A DNA stretch of 64,000 nucleotides from Brachionus manjavacas. Taxonomy: Eukaryota; Rotifera; Eurotatoria; Ploima; Brachionidae. The position numbers and the translations under genes are program-made. Below the pieces are notes generated by a model that worked only from the letters and a program-made list of their open reading frames with translations, was not told where the DNA came from and made no database searches. This document shows, piece after piece, positions 42,616 to 55,110 of the stretch (positions within the stretch are counted from its first letter, which is position 1; the number at the start of each line of letters is the position of its first letter). Location of the stretch: assembly GCA_019054805.1 (NCBI GenBank), contig JAHQIY010000001.1, positions 11,856,501 through 11,920,500 of the forward strand, written 5' to 3'.

Positions 42616-45600
42616 ATGATTTTTTACCTCATTTTTTTCCTGGCATTTCAAGTCTCAAATGGTGAACAGTTTTGCTTTGCTAAAGTCACACTTCAAAACA
42701 AATACGACGACTCTTATCAAAATCTGCACTTGTCAGCCCTTTATTCTGTCCATTCTCAGACAAGCAAGATCCATGGACGCTTGGTTTTAGCCAAAAGCTT
42801 TTCTATTGCAAATCGCACTCAAGTTGCTAGCCACGGTTGTTCCGCCTATCTAAATGAGCCCGTCACCTACAATTACATTTCTCTGATTGACCAGGGAGAG
42901 TGTTCATTTGACCAAAAAATTGAAAATGCCATTCGAAGCAACGCTCTTGCGCTCATTGTAATCAGCAAAAATTCACAAATTTTTAAAATAAGAAGCTCCA
43001 CATGTAACTTGATGTTAAAAAATAAATAAAAAAATAAAAAAAATTTTTGCTAAGATAATCAATTGGTAGTAGTTATGATTTCTAATGAAATGGGCACAAA
43101 GTTAAAGGCATTGATGGATACAGGTGACATAAATGTCTCCATTGACCCGAAAAATTGTGAAAATAGAGAATTTTACATCGAAACTGAGTTGAATTACCAA
43201 AGATTTTCCTATGTTTCAATAATGTTTATTATTATAGGAAATTTGTGTTTGCTGATCTTATTAGGTGGCTCTTGTGCCATTTTCTATTTGGTACAAAAAA
43301 CCAGACTTAACGAAGAGAGAGAGAGGACCAAAGTAAGCTGTTGGGTGTTTAAATGAATCAGGAATTGATGAGTTTATTTTTAGAGACTAATTGAGCGTTT
43401 AACTAAGCGTGCCATTTCTAAAATGAAATTGAAAAAAGTCAAAGCCAACGACCGAGTAATTTTGTAAACATTATTTTTTTTATATTTTGCAAAAAAGTTA
43501 AATAAATTAAGGAACTAAATGATGTTTGTGTTATTTGCATGGAAAATTACAAAGTAAACGATTCCATTCGCATTTTGCCTTGTTCGTGAGTAGTTTTAAA
43601 TTTTTTTTTCTAAATTTTCCCTAAAAATGATTCTATTTTACGTAAAATTTTAAAATCAAATTTTTCGAAAAATATAATGTAGCTCAATTTCAAGGTAAAT
43701 CAACAGGCTAGAGCCCCTATCATTAACACTTCATTTATTTAAAATCTATCTAAAAGTATTCATATAAATTTAAATTATTAGAAAATTGGAAAAAAATTAA
43801 TACAAAATTTTGAAAAAGAAAATTATCTGAAAATATTTAGCAACAAAATATTCAAGTTTAAAATTTCAAATTTTAGCACAATTTTCAAAAAAATCAAATT
43901 AATGTTATTGAAATTTCATTCATTTTTTGGGGACTTTACCGAGAGTTAAACTTTGGTTAAATAAAGTTAGAAAATCATTTAACAATTTATCAGGTAGATT
44001 CTTAAGCATTAAGAATCGAAAAGATTTTAAGATTATATTTTTGTATTTTAGTGTAACTTGGATAATTAGTGGCATTATTTTTCTAAAAAATAATGAATAA
44101 AAATTATGTTCTATATTCAGTAAAATAAACACAGGTAGGAAAAAATAGAAAAACTATAAATACATATAATCTAATTTTATGTACTAAATGTAACTTTTAT
44201 TGAAGCAACATTGAAAGAAGGAGATGTTTCAAATGTTTTTTTAGCTCAAAATAAAAAATAAGTTTTTACTTAATATTTCAAGCATTTTCATATTTGAAAT
44301 TAGCTTTTTTGAGATAAATTTAAATATCAACTCATTTGAATAAGTATTCTTCTTAAGATGACTAGAATTAAAAAAATTTTCTTGAACGAGTTTTACTTAT
44401 TCAAAGTAATCACTGAATGATAAAAAAATTTGAAAAAAAAAAGAAATTTTTAATGAATACTACAATAAATAAATATAATTATAACCTTTTAAAAAGTAAA
44501 ATAGATAAAAACAGAAATATTTAAAGTGATAAATGAAAGATTTGCATATTTATTAAAATATTCAACGATTGAATTTAAATTTAGATCAAAATGATTATTT
44601 AAAATTTTTAAAAAGATTTGAATTTTTTTTTTTAATTTTACAAATAAAATATATTTCACTAAAAAATTAAATTTCAAATATGAAAATGCTTGAAACAATA
44701 AATTTAATGAATTCATGTAAACGCCGTGTCCAAGAACGGCCGAGAAATTAATTTTAACTTAAAATTAACTTTATTTTAAAAATTAAAAAATAAGAAATTA
44801 ATTTTTGTGACTAAAAAAACAAGTCTGATTCAAATTCTTATAATAATCTTTTAACAAGAAGTTGTCTATCATTTTATTTATCTTGATTAGATTTTTTTCC
44901 ATATAAATTTTTTTAAACAGATATTAATTCTTGTATTAATTTTTTCTTTTCATGAGGACTCAAACGAAGGTCCTGAACCATTCGGACGTGCCCTGAGGTT
45001 TCTTATTAAATTTTTTTAAAAAAATAGCACTTGAGGTCAGATCTTTGGTAATTTTTTGTATAAGCTTAAAAAATTTGGTTTTACAAACAATTAAGAATAT
45101 TTTTAATAAACTACAATATGGTAATAAATCAAAATGGTACATGGAAGTCTGCAAGTCAAGATGTTTAGGGACTTGTGACTTAGTAGTAGTAGTAATAGTA
45201 GTAATTATAATTGCTACGCTTTCGCGTTAAGTCCGATTATATCCAGACCATAAGCAATAATTTAGTCTTTCAAAAGTATGTCTAAATTAGTTTTAAAAAT
45301 GTTTGTTGATTTTGATTCTATAACTTTGTTTCCAAGCTGATTCCAATCATTGACTATTCTGTTGGTGAAAAAGTTGAATCTTGGTGCACAGTTTTTGACA
45401 ATTTCTCTTCTTAACCTGTAGTTGTTGCCTCTTGTTTTATTTACACCAAAAACCTTGTCTGGTTGTTTATACCAGTTGACTTGATCGTAATTATTGAGCA
45501 ACTTAAACATTTGTATTAAATCACCTCTCTTTCTTCTTGTTTTAAGTGTTGTAAGTTTTAGCCTTCTTAGTCGTTCTGGATACTCTAGATTCGATAAACC

Positions 45601-48600
45601 TGAGATAGAACGCGTTGCTCTTCTCTGAACCTTTTCAAGTGCATCAATGTCCTTCTTTAGGTATGGGTTCCATGCCGAAACAGCAAACTCTAAATGAGGC
45701 CGAACCAGACTCTTATACATCTTACAAATAACGTGCTCACTGCGATTACTCAAGCCATTTAAGACTAACCCCAAGATTCTATTCGCTCTTGAAGCCGACG
45801 TGCTGACCTGCTTACCTCATTTCATATCACTTGTCACCATTACGCCCAAATCCCTTTGCTCGGTTGCAACTGCTAACTTCTGAACACCTTTGCTGCTTGA
45901 AATAAAAAATTCGTTCTTCGGATTGTTTTTGCCAATATGCATTATCTCACACTTTTCGATATTAAGGCCCATTGACCACTCCCTACACCATTTCACTAGC
46001 TCGTCAATATCCGCTTGAAGCTGCTGTTTCATCAAGTTTTCATTGGTTTTATTGAAGACGAAATAGATCTTACAATCGTCTGCGTAAAGTGAGCATATGC
46101 TCTTGAATCTTTCGGGAAGGTCATTAATAAAAATCACAAAAAGTAATGGACCGAGGACTGAACTTAAAAACTGTTCTCTTATTATAATAAAAGTAATTTG
46201 ATATAAATTTTACTGAGTCTAAGAATAATTGTGTTGAATAGATCTAAAAAAATTTTTTCATTTAATTAAATGAAAACGATTATTCTCACTCAAGTTATCT
46301 GAGAATAACTAAAAAAATGTAAACTCATGATAACTTTGACTTTTGTAAAAAAATTTATTTATTTATTTATACTCAAAAAAAAAATTATAAAAATAAAAAA
46401 AAACTTGTTGCGTCATCTTTTCGTTTTAAACTACTGACTGTGGTCCATATAACAAAGTTTGTTCTTGAATAATCATTGAAAACTTGAAGAAATTCATCTT
46501 AATTTTCGAATGTTTGACCACGAAAAATCGGTTGATTCATTGTTTAAGAGTTTTTAGAATAAAAATAGGAGTTTTTAGTATAAGATAGCATATTAGTAAA
46601 GTGCCTTTGAGTATTTATCGAACAATTTACAATCATTTTCAAAAAAAAACTTCATTGGTAATACCTTTAATATTCTTCTCTCTTTTTATTTCTCTTTATT
46701 TACATTTTAAAGTTTTTTTTTAATTAATTGACATTTGAGTAAGAATAAAAAAAAATGTACAGGTAAGGCAATAAAAAAATTTATTCTCACTCATTTTGAG
46801 TGAAAATATATTCACTCTAAATAAATAACTTATATTCTTTTGTTATTATTTGTGTACTTTTGTTTCTCATTCTTTTGTCAAAAAAATATCTCTTCAATAA
46901 ATAGAAAAAAAAACAGGATTTTACTGCTTCTAAGATAATTTTAAGTGATATTTTTTATTAAAAATAGATAAATTGTTTGGGATAGATTTAGCGGAAGTCT
47001 TTTGGTTCGAGGCATAGTCCTGATTTAAGGAACAGGTTAAATAAATGATATGTGAAATCTAAGATAATTTAGGAAGAGTTTTTTCAACAAAAAAAACTTG
47101 GTTTGGAGTGGAACTCTGGTTTAGGGATTTGGCTATATTAAGATTTAATAGAAGCCTTACTTTTCTTGTTAATTAAAAGTAAAAAAAACAAAAAAAATAA
47201 TGATTTATAGAAATAAAAATAAGCTCATTGTCAATCCATGGAATAAATGGCTTCAGGGCATTTATTTTTTCGCTATTGTTTCAAAAACCATTTGATTAAA
47301 ATTAAATTACAATTTTTAAATCTTTTGTAAATTTTAGATTTTTGAAATAATAAAAATGAGATATTAATTGCCCTTTGAAATTATCTTTAAGTAACCATGT
47401 CCAGACAATCTTCTAAAAAAGATTTAATTTTACATAATTTCAAAATGATTGAATATTAAAACTGTAAAATCATTATCTCATATTAATCTATTATAAATTA
47501 TTTTTTCAGTCTCAAATAAATAAATGATTTTAAGTTAATATTGCAAGCATTTTCATTTTTGAAATTAAACACTTTAGTGAAATAGAATGAGTTTAATTTT
47601 TATTTTAAAAACTGAAAAAAATTTTGAAAATTCTTTTTTAATTTTTAAATAATTCATTTATTTATTTTCTCCCGAGAAAATGTTCATTCAGACTAGAAAC
47701 ATATGAAAAAACTAAAAATTTAATTCAATAATATAAAATTAAATAAATAAAAAGAATAAAAATGAGCATTAAAAAGAAAAAAAATATATAAAAAATTCAT
47801 TTTGATTAAATTTTTATATTTAATCATTAAAAAACTGGATCTAGTCGGTTAGGTGAACCATAGTTCACTTATTATCCGATATATTTTGTTCTCAGGTTTT
47901 GTAAACAATTGGTTCACCCAATTTTTTTGTTCAAAATAGAATTAGACGAAAGATTTTTATGCGAACAAATTGAATAAAGCTCAAAATTTAATAGAATGCC
48001 TTATTCTCGAAACTGATATAAAAATTAGTTAATAGTTTTTTAGGTTTTTTTTTTGGAGGAGCTTTAGAAATAGCATTTGCTATGATTTGGTTTACTTGGT
48101 ATTAATCTTTCCATTATCCCAAATACCTAAATGCGCTCTCTTCTAAAATCTTTGCCTTTCAGCATAAATAATTAAAAATTGAAGAAAATTTAAATAAATT
48201 GTTAACCCTTTAAGAGTTTGACTTTGGAGAACATAGATTCATCTATTTCGCAAAATTTTCCTATTCTGCCCAACTAATTATCTTTTTTTTCTTAACAGGT
48301 GAACCATAGTTTCCCTAACGGACTACACACGTAAAATTTTGTTTTACTCAATTGATAAAAAATGGAAAACAGAGCGTAGATAGTTTTTGAAACTACAAAG
48401 ATTATCTTAAGGGTCATCATATCACAAACCTAAAGTCAAAATTTATAAAAAAAAAACTAAGTTCTTCATGCTTGCAATATTAACTTAAAATTATTTTTTT
48501 ATTAGAGACTGAAAAAAATATTTGAGACATCGCACTTTTTCAATGTTATTTCAAAATTGGATACATTTTGTAATTCAAACACAAAAAATAAAACCAAATG

Positions 48601-49689
48601 TATTTAAATATTTTTCTAGAGAAGTTATTTTAATCAGCTTAATATTTTTTACAGCATTTTTTTTCAAAAAAAAAAAATATTTTATTCAAAAAAAAACCAA
48701 AAATGTGATGCATAAACAAAAAATTTAATTCTTTTTTACTCGGAGCAGCACCTTCATACCATTCATCTAAAAAAGTGCACTACTGTTGACTGAAGTTATG
48801 TAGAAATTAATTTTTGAAAAAATAATTCTATTGCTTTGTTGGAATGAGGATTAGGAGATAACTGTCTGCGATCAGAATTGTCGGCTTATTAGCAGTAAGA
48901 AAAGGAATAAGAGTAGAGATGAATTAATTTTTGAAAAATTTAATATTTAATTTCGATTGAATTTTGACTTTAAAATTAGACTTTTTATTTATTTCTAAAA
49001 TAGCTAATACATTTAAGACACATTTTTCACCGAGAAGAAATTGATCAATGGATGACTAAAAACAAAACCTGTCCCATCTGTAAAATAGATATACTGAGAT
49101 ATCACGGGATTGAGGTAAGCTACCATTTAGTATTAATATTTGCTATAAATTTTCATCAAAAAGATAGAGACAAGAAGCAACGTTTTTTTCAGCATCATGC
49201 AGCGTTTAAAATTGATCAGGTCTAATGAAGAGATAGCTGAAGCAATATTGGCGCATCAAAATAGTCAAAATGATGCAATCTATACAATTCACAATACGAG
49301 CATATCACCTAGCTTCTTTTCAAACGGTGTTCATAATAATAGTTTCATTAACAGTGTTGAACAACGCAGCATGGTATTTGCAGAATTTCAGCGTAATCAT
49401 TTAAAAAGCTATTCATTAGATGACATTGATGAAACTAATACAAGTACCAGGATAGCTTTTTTTGGTGAAAAACTGCCACAGCATGCACCTGAAAATAATT
49501 TGAAAAAAATCGTCCAAGAGGATGAAGGTAGGTTTCAAACTAGTTTTTTGAATAAGTTAAAAAATTCCATTTAAAGAACTAAATGCAACAGATCGAGAGA
49601 AATCAGCTAAAAGTGAACCGCTAGAAGAACAAGCCAGCACCAAAGCAACTGAAAAATTTCATAAATTTGAAAACGAAATAAGACTATAA
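42616..49689 (+). CDS. PA-TM-RING E3 ubiquitin ligase, paralogue 1 (RNF13/goliath type)
   Basis: Seven exons (42616-43003, 43055-43332, 43384-43455, 43512-43585, 49018-49114, 49170-49527, 49577-49689) close in phase to 459 aa. A signal peptide (MIFYLIFFLAFQVSNG) leads into a protease-associated domain with GCSAYL, YISLIDQGECSFDQKIENA and ALIVISKN. One transmembrane helix follows (SIMFIIIGNLCLLILLGG). The RING-H2 spans residues 252-292: C252, C255, C270, H272, H275, C289, C292. The ligand expected three residues after H275, normally Cys, is Glu278. The tail is Ser/Asn-rich and disordered. Such proteins ubiquitinate cargo from endosomal or ER membranes. The exon 6 acceptor (49169) was chosen because it keeps phase and aligns with paralogue 2; its pyrimidine tract is weak. 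The intron before 49018 is 5.4 kb, filled with transposons. Confidence 0.9.
44262..44700. repeat. Fold-back element in intron of paralogue 1
   Basis: TTTCAAGCATTTTCATATTT at about 44275-44294 pairs with its reverse complement near 44677-44696. The GCAAGCATTTTCAT-like motif is also found in the arms of the Mutator-like elements at 4750 and 47545, suggesting a relationship. Confidence 0.55.
45183..46180 (-). mobile_element. 5'-truncated non-LTR retrotransposon with one stop
   Basis: The minus strand, antisense to the host gene, reads SSVLGPLLFVIFINDLPERF, LYADDCKIYF (YADD), WSMGLNIEKCEIMHIGK, QRDLGVMVTSDMK, a TGA where related copies have Trp, then GKQVSTSASRANRILGL, LVRPHLEFAVSAWNPYLKKD, VQRRATRSISGLSNLEYPER, NFFTNRIVNDWNQLGNKVIE, ending LDILLKD near 45262. 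The 3' end is TAC-rich (45183-45205), as in the 34750-36010 copy. Same clade, different subfamily. Confidence 0.9.
46181..47509. other. Intron filler, no feature
   Basis: AT-rich sequence within the large intron of PA-TM-RING paralogue 1; a degenerate repeat of ATTCTCACTCA-like motifs occurs at 46280-46300 and 46780-46800. No coding signal. Confidence 0.35.
47510..48600. mobile_element. Non-autonomous derivative of the 2220-4888 Mutator-like element
   Basis: The left half (47535-48175) follows the reverse complement of 4380-4755: AATATTGCAAGCATTTTCAT, GTCGGTTAGGTGAACC, CCCAATTTTTTTGTTCAAAA, CAAATACCTAAATGxGCTCT. The right half (48180-48600) follows the reverse complement of 2235-2760: GAATCTATGTTC, GCAGAGCGTAGATA-like block, TAATATTGCAAGCATG. 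The two arms abut, with no transposase between them, as expected of an internal deletion product in inverted orientation. Confidence 0.7.
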
Positions 49690-52600
49690 AAAAGAACAGG
49701 TGTTCAAATCAATATTAATTTTTTTAATTTAGTATTTTAATAATTTTAACAAAGAGTTAATTTTGATTTTCACTTTTTTTGAATAATAATTTATAATAAG
49801 CATATTAGATGTGATGATTATATTTTTAAACATGAATCAATTCAAGCGATTAATTTTTAAGCCATTTCTAGATAAATCAGCAATTTTTTTTTCCTTTGAG
49901 ACTTCAAAATAGTAATCAGTTGACAATGCTTTCAAGAATAATGAAATAATTCAGAAACTGGGACATTAAAACATTTAATAATATTATTTGTGTATAAATA
50001 TGTAATAGATCTCTTGAAAATGTCTAAAGACGTTCAACAAAAAACTCAGGAAAAGATTGTAAATCAAGCGGTGATTTAATGAAAATATTTTTGTCAGAAA
50101 AAGAAAATTCTACACTCCAAATTCGAAAAAATTCCAAATTTAAAAGAAAAGGTTTTTTTACACCACCCTGTCTCTTGAGAACAATTTTTTTTTTCTTTAC
50201 CAGCCTACTAAAAGATGCGAAAATTCTTTAGTGAATTTATTCACCTTTTTTTAAATAAATTTTTTTAATTTAGTATAAAAAAATATAATAAAATGAAATT
50301 GTCAAATTCGAATAAAAATCATTTCCAGTTATTTCCAAAAGTCATTTTTTCCTGATTTTCGATCAAGGATGATGTCTCATCTCCGGTTTGTTTCCGTTTT
50401 GATTCTAAAAAAAAAGATTTACTCTCTTTAAAAAAATATGAAACACCCGAAATGCGAATTCAATTTAAGATTAGTATTAAGAAAAATTTACAAAACAAGA
50501 TTTATTGTACAAGTTTGATCTTTTTTAACTAAAAATAAACTAAAATTATGAACTATAATTATTTCTTTTTTTTAAATTATCTACCTCCGCCCAGATTTTC
50601 TTACATCATCACAATTATGGTTTTAATCAAGAAGGAGTTAAACTTCATTAGTCTATATATTTTTTTTAATTATTCAAAAATCATTACTTGGATTATAAAA
50701 AAAAATGAAAATTCATGAAAAAAATTTGGAGTGATTTTGGTATGATCTCATTAAATAAAATAAATAAATTGGTCACATGATGAAAATTTTTCTAACAATG
50801 TTTTCTTTAGATTTCAGTATAAAATAAAATTTAGAAAAATAAAAGATCCAAAATTGAACAAGATATGCGATCCTTTTTTTAATTTTAGTTTGATATTCTT
50901 ATTTTAAAGAACAAAACGGACCCTTCATTTTTAGTCAAAATAGATAATGGTCCAGTGAAGTTCTGTAATGATTACATTTAACATTTTATAATTTGAATTT
51001 TCAATTTTTTTTTTTTTCTCTAATTTCGATTTTATTTTGTATATTCTTTAAAATATTCCAAAAGCCATGATTGAAGCAGTTTACTTCTACAAGAAATTCA
51101 ACAGGAATTGAATGAAAATAAGATGTTAAAAGTAAATTTTATAAAACAGCTTTAGATTTAAATCTTACAAAAGTTAATATTTTAGATTAAAATGTTAATT
51201 TTAAAATAAATTTTTGAATTAATTAAATTTTTTTTCTACTTTAAGATTTTTTAATAGTATTTCAATTTTTTTAACAAGCTATAAATAAAATAATTTTATT
51301 TTCTTAAATTGAAAATAAAAAAAGGAGTCTATCTGGACCGTAATGGTTAAAAAGAATAGTTTGGTATTTTAGTGGTTTTTAGTGATAAATTGAATCCAAA
51401 AAAAACATTTTTAACATTAAAAAAAAAAGTAATATTAATAAGAAGAATATATTACTACCGATTTATTGCTTAACAAACTCCCTTCAGACTCGCATTAGTA
51501 CCTGTCACTATTTTTAATTTCAAGTTTAATATTTTGTTTATTTTTTTTGTTATTTACTTCAAGATTGTCATGTTTTTTTGACTTGGTTAGGAGAACATCA
51601 GAAGGTAATTGATTCCATTTATTAACAATTATTTTTAATAAAAGTGATCGCAGGCATTTTTGAAAAAATTAAATAATATCATCAAGTTACTTTAAAATTA
51701 AGCAACTGACCAAGAATTTTTTTTAATTAATTTTTTTTAATTAATTTTTTTTATTTTGAGCCAAGAAATAAGTGAATAAAAAAATTAAATTATGAGAATA
51801 TGAGAAAAATCGTGATCACTTATTTTACTGTTAAAATTGTGTGAATTTTTGTGTTTGCCACTTAAAGAGTGAGATACATCAGGCAGTTCAGGCTTCAATG
51901 TATTACAAATGAAATTAAAATAATAAAATATAAAATAGCAAGAAGAAATTTTATTTTAGTTATTTTTTCGCTTAAATTTTAACAAAAAGTTCTCAAAAAA
52001 ATGAAGTGACATAGAAGCGAGTGGATAATTTTTGAAAAAATAAGCAGTAAATTCTCCCAAAATTGATTAATCATATTATCAAATATATAATTATTGCAAA
52101 TCATATTGAAAAAAACGTGTTCTTATTAGGTTATTTAATGAAGAATTTAATTTACTTGATCAATTATTAAAATGTAAAATTTATTAGTGTTTTATTTTAA
52201 CAACTAAAAGCAATTTTATTTTGTTTGTTTCCTTTTTAACTATTTTGTTTCTGGTGTTAAAATTCCGTAAATAATATCAATTAAACTCCCATTTAAATTT
52301 GTCTAAATTAAAATATGAAGAATATTTAATTAAACCAAAGTGACACTATTTCCATGATATAAAAAAAAACTCGCTTTAAGTTATCATAATAAATAATCAA
52401 GTTTTCGCATATAACAAATTATTGGCTTTTTTTTATTTTAGGTTCATTTTAAATTTTTATATGTCTATTAGTAATACGACTCTTTCTTCTTAAAGTTTAT
52501 AAATAATAAAGATGCCATTCAAAATAGAATAAATTAATTACTAATTTATTAGAGCAAGTTTTAAATAGATTTGTTCCTAAAAATTAAAAAAAATTGTTTT

Positions 52601-55110
52601 TTCACATTTTAAATTTTTTAAGAGCTCTTTTCACATTTTATATGTCTCTGAGTATTCTCTTTTCGCTAATAGGGTTTAAAAAAAAATTATAAATCTAAAA
52701 AATTAATAGAATAAAAGATGGGCAAAAAGATAGAAAATAACATTATTTATCAACAAAAGTTGAAAAAAAATCAAAAGACAATTTATTGAAAAAGCGATTT
52801 TGTCATCCATAGTGCCATTTTTTCTATTAAAATAATCATTTTATAATTTTTCCAAGTTTTGCGGAAGTGATTTTAGAAATTTTTTAGTAATGAAAAAAAT
52901 AAAAATATCATTGGTAAAGAGAAAAGAGTAATTATATTTTTTGAAAAAGACCTAAGAAATATCATTATATGATTGATGGACTGATAAGAGCCTTTTGAGT
53001 CTGATTGAATTTATCCATTTTGTTGGAATATTTGTTCGTGTTGGTTAAGAACAAAGAATTTTTATTCATCAATTGAAAAAAGTAAATTTATCCTTTGTGT
53101 TCGATCAATCTAATTTTCAAACAAATATTTACAATTTTTCTTTATTTTGAAAAATTTATGTTTAGCGTAGAAGCACGATATGCAAAATTAATGATTCAAA
53201 AAAATTTTTGATTGATTTTTATATTAATTAAAAAAATTAGTCAAAACTCAATTTTTTACAAAAAATCAAATTGAAAATTTTTCATAATGGGTGGACTTGT
53301 TGGCAAATTTTTATAAAAACAAGATCTCTGAAAAATCAGAAAAAATTAAATGAGGACATGATTTATTGAACAAGGATACCAAATACCTTGCTGGTCTATT
53401 TTTAAAATCGACAGAGCTAATTATTTAGGAATTTTTTGTCTTGATTACAAAAAATGGCTAAATCATTTTATTTTTATTTGTTTCATGGTTCTATGCTCGC
53501 TTTTAATTTGATTAAAAATAATTCATCAAGTTTTATAACTAAAAACTCGATTTTTTTTTGGTTCAAAAAAGACAAATTTCTCATTTCTCCAAATATGTTC
53601 TCTTTCATTTTGAATTTTTTTGTCTGCTGAAATTTTCAAAACAATTCCAAAAAATAATTTTTCCATTTGGTAAGAAAACAACCCCGAAGACCAGTTATCA
53701 CCATACTACTTTACTCAGGTGGATATTTAATTTTAAAGCTTTATTTAATAGTAAAGAAAATTGTCTCTTCTGGATATTTTATGAATTTCTTAAAAAAGAT
53801 CTCTGAACGTTACTAAGGAGCATGGTGTTTTTTTTCTAAACACGGAAATAATTATAATTTAAAATTATCTGAATATTTTTTTTTTTAAGTTTCAAGAGCA
53901 AAGTATTCCAAGTGCTAAAAATACAAGAGCTAGTTTTAATTTAGTTCAAAACAATGAACATCTGTTTATCTTCTATAAATTTAACACTTTAACTTGATAT
54001 TAAGAATCTTAGAAATCTAGTGGAATAGGTTTTATATTTTTAAGGAAAATTGGGAAAGTAATATTTTTCAATAATTATTAATTATTAAATCAATATTCTG
54101 TTCACCACATGAAGAGAGTCTATTTTATCAGTAACGATGATAAAACAATTATTTTTCTAGGTAGAATTAAATGCAAAAGTACTGATAAAACTAGATAATT
54201 TAATTTTTTTTTTTTTGGGTTTGCTAAAAGAGAGTAGATACGAAATTAATTGTTTGTTTTTAAAATCATGAAAAATTATTTAATAATTTTTAAAGTTGCT
54301 CAATTTTTTCAGGAATTATTTTTGAAAAATTAAATATTATCATCAAGTTACTTTAGAATTAAACAACTGACCAAGAATTTTTTTTAATAAATTTTTTTTA
54401 ATTTTTAGCGAAGAAATAAGTGAATAACTAGATAATTTTTTTTTTATGGGTTTGCTAAAAGAGAGTAGATACGAAATTAATTGTTTGTTTTTAAAATCAT
54501 GAAAAAATTATTTAATAATTTTTAAAGTTATTCAATTTTTTTTGGAATAATTTCTCAGTTAGAGGTGTATAACCGAGTTTTACATGGACAAGCGTAGATA
54601 GACCAAATTAATAGGTGAGACTCGCGCTGATATAAATTAAAGCTCAATTTTTTTTCTACATATTAAATTAAAAAGTCGAAATAAATTAAATTACATAAAG
54701 AATTTCTATAATTATCTAGAATTTGTGATTTAACAACATTAATTAATCTCTCCAAGGTTATATAAATGTGTTATATAAATTGACGAAGCCGATTTAAGCT
54801 TGAAAAAGCAAAAATTTCAAATTTTTTCTTTGACCACCTATTTTGCATGCTTTTTCAGGTATTAATTGCAGAAAAAAATACAACTAAAATTTTATTCAAA
54901 TTTAGAAATTTTATTTTTGCAAAAATAAAATTCAAAACCTTGGCTTTGGAAGAAAAACAAAGCAAAAAAGAACTGAATTCATAATAAAAGAATTTGTAAT
55001 AAAATAAAAAAAGGTTAAATCATTCAACAAAAATTCGCATAACTCATAATAATTGGTATGCTGAATTATTTATTAAAACAAAAAGAAGCATAAAGAGAGA
55101 AGAGAGTGAA
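49690..55110. other. Long spacer between the PA-TM-RING paralogues
   Basis: 5.4 kb of AT-rich DNA with no gene I can support. An 82-codon frame at 53558-53806 has no recognisable motif. Local repeats: a block with ATCATCAAGTTACTTTA and AACTGACCAAGAATTTTTTT appears at 51676-51790 and 54338-54420, and 54188-54545 holds a partial tandem duplication. Confidence 0.5.
54188..54550 (+). repeat. About 235-bp tandem duplication, second unit partial
   Basis: GGGTTTGCTAAAAGAGAGTA and GATACGAAATTAATTGTTTG occur at 54218-54258 and 54449-54489, followed by the same ATCATGAAAAATTATTTAAT stretch. A sequence between them is shared with 51676-51790. Confidence 0.75.

Noticed and set aside
48522-48728. 68-codon plus-strand frame
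   Set aside because: Lies in the terminal arm of the Mutator-like derivative; sequence is shared with the noncoding arms at 2240 and 4850.
53558-53806. 82-codon plus-strand frame
   Set aside because: Phe/Lys-rich, no motif and no splice partners; treated as chance.
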